Assembly: GCA_964543965.1 (NCBI GenBank)
Contig: CAZJAX010000073.1
Location: 1 to 10,256 of the forward strand
Length of the DNA: 10,256 bases
Origin: CAMDWQ01 sp964543965
GTDB taxonomy: Bacteria; Omnitrophota; Gorgyraeia; 2-02-FULL-51-18
Direction: 5' to 3'
Shown here: positions 1-6,893 of the stretch, piece by piece
Layout of the letters: each line of letters opens with the position of its first letter
How positions within the stretch are numbered: position 1 is the first letter of the stretch
The notes under the pieces: generated by a model
The model's database searches: none
Seen by the model: the letters and a program-made list of their open reading frames with translations, nothing else
Told to the model about the DNA's origin: nothing
Position numbers and translations under genes: made by a program

Positions 1-1072
1 TTTGAGCTTGAGGACACGGGGGCTTCCGTCGACGAGCGCGAGGAATATGATGCCGAACGTGTTCTGCATCTGCGCGTGCTTATAGAGCTGATTTAAGATG
101 ACTTGGGAATTGGCGTCACGCTTGAGGTCGATGACCAGGCGCATGCCGTCCTTGTCGGACTCGTCGCGGACGTCGGAGACGCCTTCGATCTTCTTGGAAT
201 TGACGAGGTCCGCGATGGCCTCGATCAGATTGGATTTGTTGACCTGATAAGGGATCTCAGTGACGACGATGGCTTCGCGGTTGCCGCGGATCTCTTCGAT
301 GCTCGCCTTGGCTCGGATCTTAATGATGCCGCGGCCCGTCTCGTAAGCGGACTTGATGCCCTCGGTGCCGCAGATCGTGGCGCCTGTCGGGAAATCAGGG
401 CCTTTGATGAACTTCATGAGTTCCTTGGTCTGGATCTCCGGGTTTTCGATCGTCGCGGCGATGGCATCGCAGACCTCGGTCAGATTGTGCGGAGGAATGT
501 TGGTCGCCATACCGACCGCGATGCCGCTAGATCCGTTGCAAAGCAGGTTCGGCAGCGTCGCGGGAAGCAGCGTGGGCTCTTCCAGACTCTCGTCAAAATT
601 GGGAGCGAAGTTGACCGTGTTCTTGTCGATATCGCTCAGGACGGCATCGGTGATTCCGGCCAGCCTCGCTTCGGTATAACGCATCGCGGCGGCAGAGTCG
701 CCGTCGACNNNNNNNNNNAGAACCGAAGTTGCCCTGGCCGTCCACGAGCGGGTAGCGCAGAGAGAAGTCCTGCACCATTCGGACGAGCGTGTCATACACG
801 GCAGTATCGCCATGCGGATGATACTTACCGAGCACTTCACCGACGATACGCGCGGACTTCTTGTAAGCGCGGCTGTGGTCGAGACCCAGCTCCTTCATCG
901 CGAAAAGAATGCGGCGATGCACAGGCTTCAGTCCGTCGCGGACGTCCGGCAGCGCGCGCCCCACGATCACGGACATCGAATAGTTGAGATACGACGTCTT
1001 CATCTCCTGCTCGATGAAAACCGTCTTTATCTTCTCGTTCAGAGTATAAGAATTTTTCTGCTGCTCGGCCAT
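1..1072 (-). CDS. gyrA: DNA gyrase subunit A, N-terminal part (runs off the left edge, contains an assembly gap)
   Basis: GyrA is the DNA-breaking and rejoining subunit of the A2B2 gyrase, which removes positive supercoils ahead of forks. The first 118 residues read cleanly from ATG at 1072 to GNFGS. Ten Ns then break the frame, and translation resumes at 708 with VDGDSAAAMRYTEARL and stays open to base 1. Joined without the Ns this gives 354 residues: the winged-helix and most of the tower region. The C-terminal part and the DNA-wrapping beta-pinwheel lie outside the window. The catalytic tyrosine is the Y of AAMRYTE (about residue 129). The quinolone-determining stretch reads HPHGDTAVYD, with Thr at the E. 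coli Ser83 position and Asp at the Asp87 position; Thr there is a normal wild-type residue in many bacteria. AAGGA just upstream of the ATG can serve as ribosome binding site. The start is 9 bp after gyrB, so the two are probably cotranscribed. ParC is the main alternative; adjacency to gyrB favours GyrA. Confidence 0.95.
709..718. other. Assembly gap (10 Ns) inside gyrA
   Basis: Ten consecutive Ns. The minus-strand codons on either side encode GNFGS and VDGDSAAAMRYTE, which are directly adjacent in the GyrA family. The gap therefore probably stands for zero missing bases and is a scaffolding placeholder. As written it shifts the frame by one and makes gyrA look broken. Confidence 0.97.
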
Positions 1073-1081
1073 GAGTTTTCC

Positions 1082-3622
1082 TTAGACGTCCAGGTTCTTT
1101 ACTTCACGCGCATATTTATGGATAAAATCGCGGCGTGGTTCGACTTCGTCGCCCATCAAAGTGGTGAATGTCTTGTCCGCTTCGACGGCGTCTTCGAGCG
1201 TGACCTTCAACACGGTGCGCTTCTCGGGATCCATCGTGGTCTCCCAGAGCTGCTCTGGATTCATTTCACCGAGACCTTTGTAGCGCTGAATGGACAGACC
1301 CTTCTTGCCCTCCGCCTGCACGAACTTTAATAGGCCCCGGAGACTCTCAAGGAAGGTGTCCTCTTCGTCTTTGCGGACGATCTTATAAAGCATCTTCTTC
1401 TGGAATACTTCCTTTTTGCCGGCTCGCTCCGCCTTCGCGATCTTTCGGTTGTCTTCGGCCTCGGGTTCAAAGTCCTCGATATCCAGACCAAGCTTTTCTA
1501 TCTTTAGAATGGTCTCAGCCATCTCTTCGGCTTCGAAAAATTCGACGAGATCCAGCTCTTTGGCAACGGATTTGGACCCCTGATCTTTGCCCGCCTCGCT
1601 TAGATCGACCTCCTTATTATACTTCTTTTCGTATCGTTTAACAGCATCCGCCAGCTCCTCATCATCATAGAGAAACTGGTCTTCTCCCTCCACTTTGATA
1701 CGATAATAGGGTAGTTTTTTGGTCTTCTTGTTCAATAATGCGACATAAGTTGATAGATCTATCCCACGCCGGGTGATTCCTGAGGTCATGCCTTCAAGCT
1801 GGCTTAAAAGCTCCAACAGCTCCATAAGCTTTTTGCCCTCGATTTTTTCCTTATCCTTGACGCGCGTCAGGGTCATCCCTTCGCTGCCGAGGTCGAGAAG
1901 CAGGTGGCTCATCTCGTCTTCGGTCTCGATGTACTGCTCGCGCTTGCCGCGCTTGATCTTGTAGAGCGGCGGCTGCGCAATATATACATGTCCCTTTTCG
2001 ATGAGGGCGTGCATCTGGCGGAAGAAGAAGGTCAGAAGAAGCGTGCGGATATGACTGCCGTCGACGTCGGCATCGCACATGATGAGGATCTTGTGGTAGC
2101 GCAGTTTGTCGAGATTAAACTCTTCGCCGATACCGGTGCCGAGCGCGTTGATGATGGTGCAGATTTCGTCATTGGAAAGGATCTTGTCCAGGCGCGCTTT
2201 TTCGACGTTGAGAATTTTTCCCTTGAGAGGAAGAATCGCCTGATACCGGCGGTCGCGTCCCTGCTTGGCGGAGCCGCCGGCCGAATCTCCCTCGACCAGA
2301 TACACTTCGCAAAGAGCGGCGTCGCGCTCTTGGCAGTCGGCGAGCTTACCCGGAAGCGAACCGGACTCTAGCGCGCCTTTGCGGCGGGTGAGCTCTCGCG
2401 CCTTGCGGGCGGCTTCGCGCGCTTTGGCCGCGAGGACGGCCTTCTCGATGATCTTGTTGGCGACGCTGGGATTTTCCTCGAAGAATCTTCCGAGCCCTTC
2501 GTTGACGATCGCTTCGACAAGACCCTCGACTTCGCTGTTGCCGAGTTTGGTCTTCGTCTGCCCTTCAAACTGCGGGTTGGGCACTTTGCAGCTGATGACG
2601 GTGACGAGGCCCTCGCGGATGTCGTCACCGGATACAGAGACGTCGTCCTTCAGGATATTCTTACCCTTGCAGTACTGGTTCACGCAGCGCGTCAGCGACG
2701 ACTTGAAGCCGGAGACGTGCGTGCCGCCCTCTGTCGTATTGATATTGTTGACGAAGCTATGGATGTTTTCCGCATAACCGTCGTTGTACTGCATGGCGAT
2801 CTCGACTTGCGTGTTATCCTTTTCGCCGCTGAAATAAATGACCTTCGGGTGGAGCGCAGCTTTATTCTTTCCGATCTCCTGGACGAAGGAGATGATGCCG
2901 CCCTGGAAATGGTATTCCGCTTCCTTCTGCTTGCCCTCTCGCTCGTCCTTCATGGTGATCTTAAGGCCCTTATTCAGGAACGCTAGCTCGCGGAGACGGT
3001 TGGCGAGAATGTCAAAATTGTAGTCGATGGGGACGTTGAAGATCTCTTTGTCGGCCTTGAATGTCACCTTGGTTCCGGTGGACTTGGACTTGCCGATCGT
3101 GGTGAGCTTGGAGACGGTGCGGCCGCGCTGAAACTTCATGTGGTAGAGCTTTCCGTCGCGCTTGACCTCGACCTCGAGCCACTCGGAGAGAGCGTTGACG
3201 CAGCTGACGCCGACGCCGTGGAGACCGCCGGATACTTTATAGGAATCTTTGTCGAATTTGCCGCCCGCGTGAAGAACGGTCAGAACGACTTCGACGGCCG
3301 GCTTCTTTTCGGTCTTGTGCATATCGACCGGGATGCCGCGTCCGTCGTCGGTGACGGAGATGCTGTTATTGGTGTGGATGACCACGTCCACCATGGTAGC
3401 GTGTCCGGCGAGCGCTTCGTCGACGGAGTTGTCGACCACCTCATAGACGAGATGGTGAAGACCGCGCACCCCGACGTCGCCGATATACATGGCCGGGCGC
3501 TTGCGGACAGCGTCCATCCCCTCGAGGACCTGAATGCTTTTAGCGCCGTAGTCCGCGCCGTTGGCTCCCTGAGGCGTCTTTTCTTCTTTATTGTCTTTTT
3601 TGGGTGAAGCTGCTTTTGGCAT
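1082..3622 (-). CDS. gyrB: DNA gyrase subunit B, long form with insertion in the C-terminal half
   Basis: The ATPase subunit of gyrase, 846 aa. After a Lys/Glu-rich leader of about 25 residues comes the GHKL ATPase domain, with the catalytic Glu in EVVDNSVDEA (E61), DGRGIP (93-98) and GGLHGVG (132-138). The transducer carries QTKTKLGN (355-362), with the ATP-contacting lysine. The TOPRIM domain has EGDSAGGSA (444-452) and the metal-binding DADVDG (517-522). The GyrA-binding tail has QRYKGLGEMN (779-788) and WETTMDP. Between PPLYKI (about 555) and QRYKGLGEMN lie roughly 200 residues where Bacillus-type GyrB has only a few dozen. E. coli GyrB (804 aa) also has an insertion here. The start ATG overlaps the dciA stop by one base (TAATG), indicating translational coupling. 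ParE is unlikely given the position next to gyrA in the origin cluster. Confidence 0.97.
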   Translation of the reverse strand: MPKAASPKKDNKEEKTPQGANGADYGAKSIQVLEGMDAVRKRPAMYIGDVGVRGLHHLVYEVVDNSVDEALAGHATMVDVVIHTNNSISVTDDGRGIPVDMHKTEKKPAVEVVLTVLHAGGKFDKDSYKVSGGLHGVGVSCVNALSEWLEVEVKRDGKLYHMKFQRGRTVSKLTTIGKSKSTGTKVTFKADKEIFNVPIDYNFDILANRLRELAFLNKGLKITMKDEREGKQKEAEYHFQGGIISFVQEIGKNKAALHPKVIYFSGEKDNTQVEIAMQYNDGYAENIHSFVNNINTTEGGTHVSGFKSSLTRCVNQYCKGKNILKDDVSVSGDDIREGLVTVISCKVPNPQFEGQTKTKLGNSEVEGLVEAIVNEGLGRFFEENPSVANKIIEKAVLAAKAREAARKARELTRRKGALESGSLPGKLADCQERDAALCEVYLVEGDSAGGSAKQGRDRRYQAILPLKGKILNVEKARLDKILSNDEICTIINALGTGIGEEFNLDKLRYHKILIMCDADVDGSHIRTLLLTFFFRQMHALIEKGHVYIAQPPLYKIKRGKREQYIETEDEMSHLLLDLGSEGMTLTRVKDKEKIEGKKLMELLELLSQLEGMTSGITRRGIDLSTYVALLNKKTKKLPYYRIKVEGEDQFLYDDEELADAVKRYEKKYNKEVDLSEAGKDQGSKSVAKELDLVEFFEAEEMAETILKIEKLGLDIEDFEPEAEDNRKIAKAERAGKKEVFQKKMLYKIVRKDEEDTFLESLRGLLKFVQAEGKKGLSIQRYKGLGEMNPEQLWETTMDPEKRTVLKVTLEDAVEADKTFTTLMGDEVEPRRDFIHKYAREVKNLDV

Positions 3623-3921
3623 TAAAACTCCCCGATCTTGAATTGAATGTCGGAAATTTTATCTTTTCCGAGCTCTCTTTGCAATCCTTTTAAGATTTTT
3701 CTTTTTTTCATCACCAGTTCCTGGAGCCAGACAGAATTGTCTACGCGTACGCTGATGACGCCTTTCCGGAACACCACCGGCCTCGAATGCTTGAAACCGG
3801 CCTCCCCGACGATCTCCTTCCACCGTTCTTCGATATCTTCGCGGGTGTAGGTTTTCTCGCCTTCAAGCTTTTCAAAGACCGCCTTTAAAACGTCCTTGAT
3901 CGGTGATATTTCGCGGCCCAT
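3622..3921 (-). CDS. dciA: DciA (DUF721), replicative-helicase loading factor
   Basis: A 99-aa protein matching the DUF721/DciA pattern: an N-terminal helical part, then W34 with KEIVG (35-39), GVISVRVDNSVWLQEL (54-69) and a final strand ending QFKIGEF. DciA is the widespread ancestral partner that helps load the DnaB helicase in bacteria lacking phage-derived DnaC or DnaI. The domain is a KH-like fold. This copy is essentially the core domain, without the long tails found in some relatives. It starts 10 bp after dnaN, with no good Shine-Dalgarno sequence (upstream reads ACGCCTGTT), and its stop overlaps the gyrB start, so it is probably translated by coupling within a dnaN-dciA-gyrB-gyrA operon. 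The same position before gyrB is known from actinobacteria. Family assignment rests on motif pattern and context, since the family diverges strongly in sequence. Confidence 0.88.
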   Translation of the reverse strand: MGREISPIKDVLKAVFEKLEGEKTYTREDIEERWKEIVGEAGFKHSRPVVFRKGVISVRVDNSVWLQELVMKKRKILKGLQRELGKDKISDIQFKIGEF

Positions 3922-3931
3922 AACAGGCGTC

Positions 3932-5044
3932 TTAATTCACCTGCATCGGAAGGACGATGTATGTATAGTTTTCACCGCACTTGATGACGGCCGGTTTTTC
4001 TGGGTCGATAAATCCGAAGTGCACGCTCTCATCTTCGATATTTTTGAGCGCATCGATCAGAAATACCGGATTAAAGCCCATCGTCAGCTCGCCGCCTTTA
4101 TAATTCACCTCGATCTCTTCGCGGGCCTCGCCCAGATCCGGCGTGTTTTTGGTGATGATCATTCGGTCTTTGATCAGATTGATCTTCACGGACTGGGAAT
4201 CTTGATTAGTGAGAATGCTCGCGCGCCTGGTGGCCTGCAGAAAATCATGGGTGCTGAGCTTTAATTCCTCGCGGGTCTTTTTGGGAATAACCTGTTCATA
4301 GTTTGGATATTCACCCTCGATGAGCCGCGATGTGATGTTGACCGCGCCGATATTTATCTGTAGTTGGTTCTCTTTAAAATAAAAGATCACTTCCCCTTCC
4401 TCTGTAAGATTCCGGCTCAACTCTTGGATGGTCTTCATAGGGAGAATGACGTCTTTCTTGAAATGGCCGAGCGCGGATATCTCATCTTCTATCACGGCTA
4501 GACGCCGCCCGTCGGTGGCGACAAGTTTTAATGACTTATCTCTAAAATTAAAAAGGATCCCGTTTAAAACATACCGCGTCTCATCATGGCTCATAGCAAA
4601 AGATGTGAGTTGGATCATGTTTTTGAGATTTTTCTGCGGTATTTTCACCATATCCACTTCTTTAGGATTTAACGATTGTAGATCGGGCAGCTGCGGAAAA
4701 TCGTCTTTCAGTAGTCCCACTAAACGAAAATAGCTTTTTGCGGATTCGATCGTTATTGATTGGGCTTTTTTCACAGAAATATAAATCGGCTGCTGCGACG
4801 GCATTTCTTTAACGATCTCTGAAAACTTTCTTGCCGGTACCGTGATGGCTCCGTCTTCTATGATCTCCCCGGGTACTTTGATGGAGATCCCAATCTCAAG
4901 ATCGGTGGCGGTTAAAAATATTCCTGATTTCTTGGCTTCTATTAAGATATGGGAGAGTATTGGTAAAGTATTTTTACTGCTTACCGCGTTTTGTACGGTC
5001 TGTATCCCTTTCAACAACTCTTCTTTTGTGGTGTTGATTTTCAT
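3932..5044 (-). CDS. dnaN: DNA polymerase III beta subunit (sliding clamp)
   Basis: A 370-aa protein, normal length for the clamp, built from three repeats of about 120 residues that dimerise into a ring around DNA and tether polymerase III. Landmarks are KNTLPILSHILIEA (24-37), ATDLEIGI (46-53), RYVLNGILF (157-165), ATDGRRLAV (176-184), SRLIEGEYPNY (239-249), GFNPVFLIDAL (323-333) and the C-terminal VLPMQ (364-368). The second-domain segment around ATDGRRLA and the C-terminal strand form the pocket that binds clamp-binding peptides. The ATG at 5044 has AGGA about 11 bases upstream. The gene lies 215 bp downstream of dnaA, with the unwinding part of the origin in between. Its base composition is visibly AT-richer than gyrB and gyrA. 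Confidence 0.97.
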   Translation of the reverse strand: MKINTTKEELLKGIQTVQNAVSSKNTLPILSHILIEAKKSGIFLTATDLEIGISIKVPGEIIEDGAITVPARKFSEIVKEMPSQQPIYISVKKAQSITIESAKSYFRLVGLLKDDFPQLPDLQSLNPKEVDMVKIPQKNLKNMIQLTSFAMSHDETRYVLNGILFNFRDKSLKLVATDGRRLAVIEDEISALGHFKKDVILPMKTIQELSRNLTEEGEVIFYFKENQLQINIGAVNITSRLIEGEYPNYEQVIPKKTREELKLSTHDFLQATRRASILTNQDSQSVKINLIKDRMIITKNTPDLGEAREEIEVNYKGGELTMGFNPVFLIDALKNIEDESVHFGFIDPEKPAVIKCGENYTYIVLPMQVN

Positions 5045-5088
5045 TATTTTTTATTTCCTATTTTGATTTAATTATCTTTCTAGAAAAA

Positions 5089-5103
5089 TAGTATTAGTAA
5101 TAG
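5089..5103 (+). promoter_or_regulatory. DnaA-trio element (origin unwinding motif)
   Basis: Read 3' to 5' from the DnaA box at 5108-5116, the plus strand runs GAT-AAT-GAT-TAT-GAT: five phased trinucleotides, all with A in the middle and T in third place. A GGGG cluster (5103-5106) separates it from the box. This matches the box, GC cluster, trio order of the bacterial basal unwinding system, in which a DnaA filament extends from the box onto single-stranded trios. The motif is short, so function is an inference from its position and phase. Confidence 0.72.
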
Positions 5104-5107
5104 GGGT

Positions 5108-5116
5108 TGTGGGTAA
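5108..5116 (-). promoter_or_regulatory. DnaA box, one mismatch (TTACCCACA)
   Basis: The minus strand reads TTACCCACA, one base off TTATCCACA. It points toward the G/C cluster and trio run, the expected place and orientation for the box that seeds the DnaA filament. Its position supports it more than its sequence does. Confidence 0.65.
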
Positions 5117-5168
5117 GTCTTAAATCTTATAACCCTTTTAATTTAATATGCTTATATATTTTATAACC

Positions 5169-5177
5169 TGTGGATAA
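5169..5177 (-). promoter_or_regulatory. DnaA box TTATCCACA
   Basis: Exact consensus on the minus strand, extended to TTATCCACAGG. It faces the box at 5186-5194 across 8 bp as an inverted pair. Together with its flank it forms a 14-bp sequence repeated at 6727-6740. Confidence 0.9.
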
Positions 5178-5184
5178 CCATCGA

Positions 5185-5213
5185 GTTATACACAGTCTGT
5201 AAAACCTTCTAAA
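5185..5213 (-). promoter_or_regulatory. Weak candidate dnaN promoter overlapped by a DnaA box
   Basis: On the minus strand TTTAGA (5213-5208) and TATAAC (5190-5185) are spaced by 17 bp. Matches to sigma-70 consensus are moderate (4/6 and 5/6), and AT-rich DNA yields such matches easily. If real, the DnaA box at 5186-5194 would cover its -10 and repress it. Confidence 0.3.
5186..5194 (+). promoter_or_regulatory. DnaA box TTATACACA
   Basis: Exact match to TTATNCACA on the plus strand, with A at the variable position. It forms an inverted pair with 5169-5177. Confidence 0.87.
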
Positions 5214-5226
5214 AATAACCCCTTAC

Positions 5227-5235
5227 TTATCCACA
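5227..5235 (+). promoter_or_regulatory. DnaA box TTATCCACA
   Basis: Exact consensus on the plus strand, 25 bp from the dnaA stop codon. Confidence 0.9.
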
Positions 5236-5259
5236 GCTTTGCAGGGTTTATACAGGATC

Positions 5260-6642
5260 TTATTTTCTAATTTCGACCATTAATTCGTCGATGATTTTCT
5301 TTGTCTTTTGATCTTTTTTGATATCTTTTTTTATTTTGTCGCACGCGTGCAAGATCGTCGTGTGGTCGCGGCCGCCGAAGTGTTCACCCAGCTCCGGAAA
5401 AGAAAGATCCGTCATTTCACGGGCTAAAAACATCGCGACGTGGCGCGGAAATGCGACACTTTTAGAGCGGCCTTTTGCCGTCATATCCGAGAGCCGTATG
5501 TTGAGGTATTCTGCCACTTTCCTTTGAATCAGGTCAACGGTGATCTTTTTCTGATTCTCGACGATCAGGTCTTTTAAAACTTCCTGCGCGACGCTCTCAT
5601 CGACATCTTTACCGACAAGTTTTGAATAGGCGATCACCCGGATCAACGCCCCTTCAAGCTCGCGGATATTGGATTTGATCTTGTCGGCGATAAAAAATGT
5701 CACCGAATCAGGAACGTAGAGATTTTCCTTCTCAGCCTTTTTCCTTAATATGGCTGTTCTTGTCTCAAAGTCAGGGGGTTGAATGTCGGTTACCAGACCC
5801 CACTCGAAGCGGGAAACGAGTCTCTCTTCGAGATTGTTGATGTCTTTTGGGGGTTTGTCGCTCGAGACGACGATCTGTTTGTGAGAGTCGTAGAGCGTAT
5901 TGAAGGTGTGGAAAAATTCCTCCATGGTCGCCTCTTTACCGGCGATGAAATGGATATCGTCGATCAAGAGGCAGTCCATCGAGCGGTATTTTTCGCGAAA
6001 CTTCAGCGTCGTGCCGGTCTTGATCGCGTTGATGAGCTCGTTGGTGAATTTTTCGCTCGTGATATACATCACACGCGTGTTCTTGTTTCTTCGCAGCACT
6101 TCCTGTCCTATCGCCTGCATCAAGTGGGTCTTCCCCAACCCGACAGGCCCGTAGATAAACAAAGGATTGTACGATTTGGCCGGAGACTCGGCGACGGCCA
6201 TCGAGGCCGCATGCGCGAAACGGTTGGAGGGGCCCACGACAAAACTTTCGAAGGTATAACGGCTGTTGGGCAGATAATCCGATAAGGACCCTGAATTCTG
6301 TGCGCCGATCGCCGCCGGACCGGCGGGTCTCGTGTCGTGGGCGGGCGCATCGGGGACGGATAACCCGGCGTCTTCGTCTTCATGAATTTCAAACTGCACG
6401 GCAATGCTTGGGTCGTTCAATAAGTTCTTCAGCGCTGAATAGATCTTGTCGCTATAGTGATCCATGACCCAGCTTTTGAAAAACTCGTCACGGACGGTTA
6501 AAACTACGTTTTTATCACGTAACTCCTTTATTTTTATGGGCTTAAGCCATCTATCGAAAAGGGGCTTGTCAAAATCCTTTTGAAGAGATTCGAGCGCCTT
6601 GGACCACAATTCCGTGGGGTGGGAGAAGGCTAATTTATCCAC
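5260..6642 (-). CDS. dnaA: Chromosomal replication initiator protein DnaA
   Basis: A 460-aa initiator that binds DnaA boxes, oligomerises with ATP, melts the origin and recruits helicase. Domain I (about 1-80) contains ELWSKALESLQK and FDRWLKPIKI. A Pro/Ala/Ser-rich linker (about 93-120) is domain II. The AAA+ domain starts near YTFESFVVG (129) and has Walker A GPVGLGKTH (165-173), Walker B LLIDDIHF (225-232), the arginine finger in LVSRFEWGL (R278) and sensor II NIRELEGAL (325-333). Domain IV holds the helix-turn-helix signature GGRDHTTILHA (423-433). The start is GTG; no ATG lies in frame nearby and the N-terminus aligns with the family. No Shine-Dalgarno sequence is visible (CCCTACCT precedes the GTG). 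A DnaA box overlaps the start codon, pointing to control by its own product. Confidence 0.98.
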   Translation of the reverse strand: MDKLAFSHPTELWSKALESLQKDFDKPLFDRWLKPIKIKELRDKNVVLTVRDEFFKSWVMDHYSDKIYSALKNLLNDPSIAVQFEIHEDEDAGLSVPDAPAHDTRPAGPAAIGAQNSGSLSDYLPNSRYTFESFVVGPSNRFAHAASMAVAESPAKSYNPLFIYGPVGLGKTHLMQAIGQEVLRRNKNTRVMYITSEKFTNELINAIKTGTTLKFREKYRSMDCLLIDDIHFIAGKEATMEEFFHTFNTLYDSHKQIVVSSDKPPKDINNLEERLVSRFEWGLVTDIQPPDFETRTAILRKKAEKENLYVPDSVTFFIADKIKSNIRELEGALIRVIAYSKLVGKDVDESVAQEVLKDLIVENQKKITVDLIQRKVAEYLNIRLSDMTAKGRSKSVAFPRHVAMFLAREMTDLSFPELGEHFGGRDHTTILHACDKIKKDIKKDQKTKKIIDELMVEIRK

Positions 6643-6643
6643 A
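6635..6643 (+). promoter_or_regulatory. DnaA box overlapping the dnaA start codon
   Basis: An exact TTATCCACA on the plus strand; its complement TGTGGATAA contains the GTG start and the next two codons of dnaA (M-D-K). DnaA bound here would sit in the path of dnaA transcription. Confidence 0.88.
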
Positions 6644-6726
6644 GGTAGGGACTGAAAAAAAGCGGATAGGCAGATTTTTAATGCTATAATACATTGATTT
6701 TAAATGACTTATGAATAATTTAATAT

Positions 6727-6735
6727 TGTGGATAA
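6727..6735 (-). promoter_or_regulatory. DnaA box TTATCCACA
   Basis: Exact consensus on the minus strand within the dnaA leader. Its right flank CCATC is shared with the box at 5169-5177. Confidence 0.9.
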
Positions 6736-6740
6736 CCATC
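6727..6740 (+). repeat. 14-bp direct repeat of an extended DnaA box (other copy 5169-5182)
   Basis: TGTGGATAACCATC occurs here and at 5169-5182 in the same orientation, once in each half of the origin on opposite sides of dnaA. Nine bases are the DnaA box; the five-base CCATC flank is the additional match. Confidence 0.85.
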
Positions 6741-6767
6741 TTAACAAAATTGTAACTTTTCAACAAG

Positions 6768-6776
6768 TTATCCACA
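6768..6776 (+). promoter_or_regulatory. DnaA box TTATCCACA
   Basis: Exact consensus on the plus strand, extended to TTATCCACAGG as at 6635 and 5169. It faces the box at 6727-6735 across 32 bp and lies about 40 bp downstream of the dnaA -10. Confidence 0.9.
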
Positions 6777-6814
6777 GGCTAATTTCTCCGGGTAGCTCTT
6801 TTGAGGCAAGCGGT

Positions 6815-6843
6815 ATTATAACAACCGCCTCCCTTCTTGGCAA
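6815..6843 (-). promoter_or_regulatory. dnaA promoter (TTGCCA - 17 bp - TATAAT, extended -10)
   Basis: The minus strand carries TTGCCA at 6843-6838 and TATAAT at 6820-6815 with 17-bp spacing and a TGT just before the -10, a strong sigma-70 type promoter. Transcription would start near 6808, giving a leader of about 165 nt that passes through the DnaA boxes at 6768, 6727 and 6635. A weaker second candidate lies closer to dnaA: TTCATA (6715-6710), 18 bp, TATTAT (6691-6686). Confidence 0.75.
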
Positions 6844-6870
6844 ACAAATTATTGGCGCCCAGGAGCGCGG

Positions 6871-6887
6871 CCGCCGGAGGCCGGCGG
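6871..6887. other. GC-rich perfect hairpin between the divergent promoters
   Basis: CCGCCGG-AGG-CCGGCGG is a perfect 7-bp stem with a 3-nt loop, all G/C in the stem, in otherwise AT-rich surroundings. It ends 6 bp before the rpmH -35 and lies 28 bp upstream of the dnaA -35. No T-run follows on either strand, so it is not a standard intrinsic terminator. Confidence 0.6.
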
Positions 6888-6893
6888 TAACGC

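Larger units (their letters stand above)
5045..5259. other. oriC: oriC, dnaA-dnaN part (DnaA boxes, trio element, AT-rich DNA)
   Basis: This non-coding stretch is markedly AT-rich. It contains three exact TTATNCACA boxes, a one-mismatch box at 5108-5116 and a weak partial match TTATACAGG at 5248-5256. A GGGG cluster and a run of trinucleotides (5089-5103) follow. Two AT-rich blocks, 5117-5168 and 5045-5088, are candidate melting regions. The arrangement resembles incC of Bacillus subtilis, where opening occurs between dnaA and dnaN. That it works as the origin is inferred from box density, the trio element, and gene orientation flipping across the dnaA region. Confidence 0.88.

Noticed and set aside
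103..987. A 294-codon plus-strand open frame over gyrA, crossing the Ns
   Set aside because: It is the complement of GyrA coding sequence; GyrA motifs on the minus strand account for the region.
6685..6690. TATAAT on the plus strand upstream of dnaA
   Set aside because: No acceptable -35 lies 15-19 bp upstream, and the only plus-strand gene downstream (rpmH) has a much better promoter at 6894-6921.
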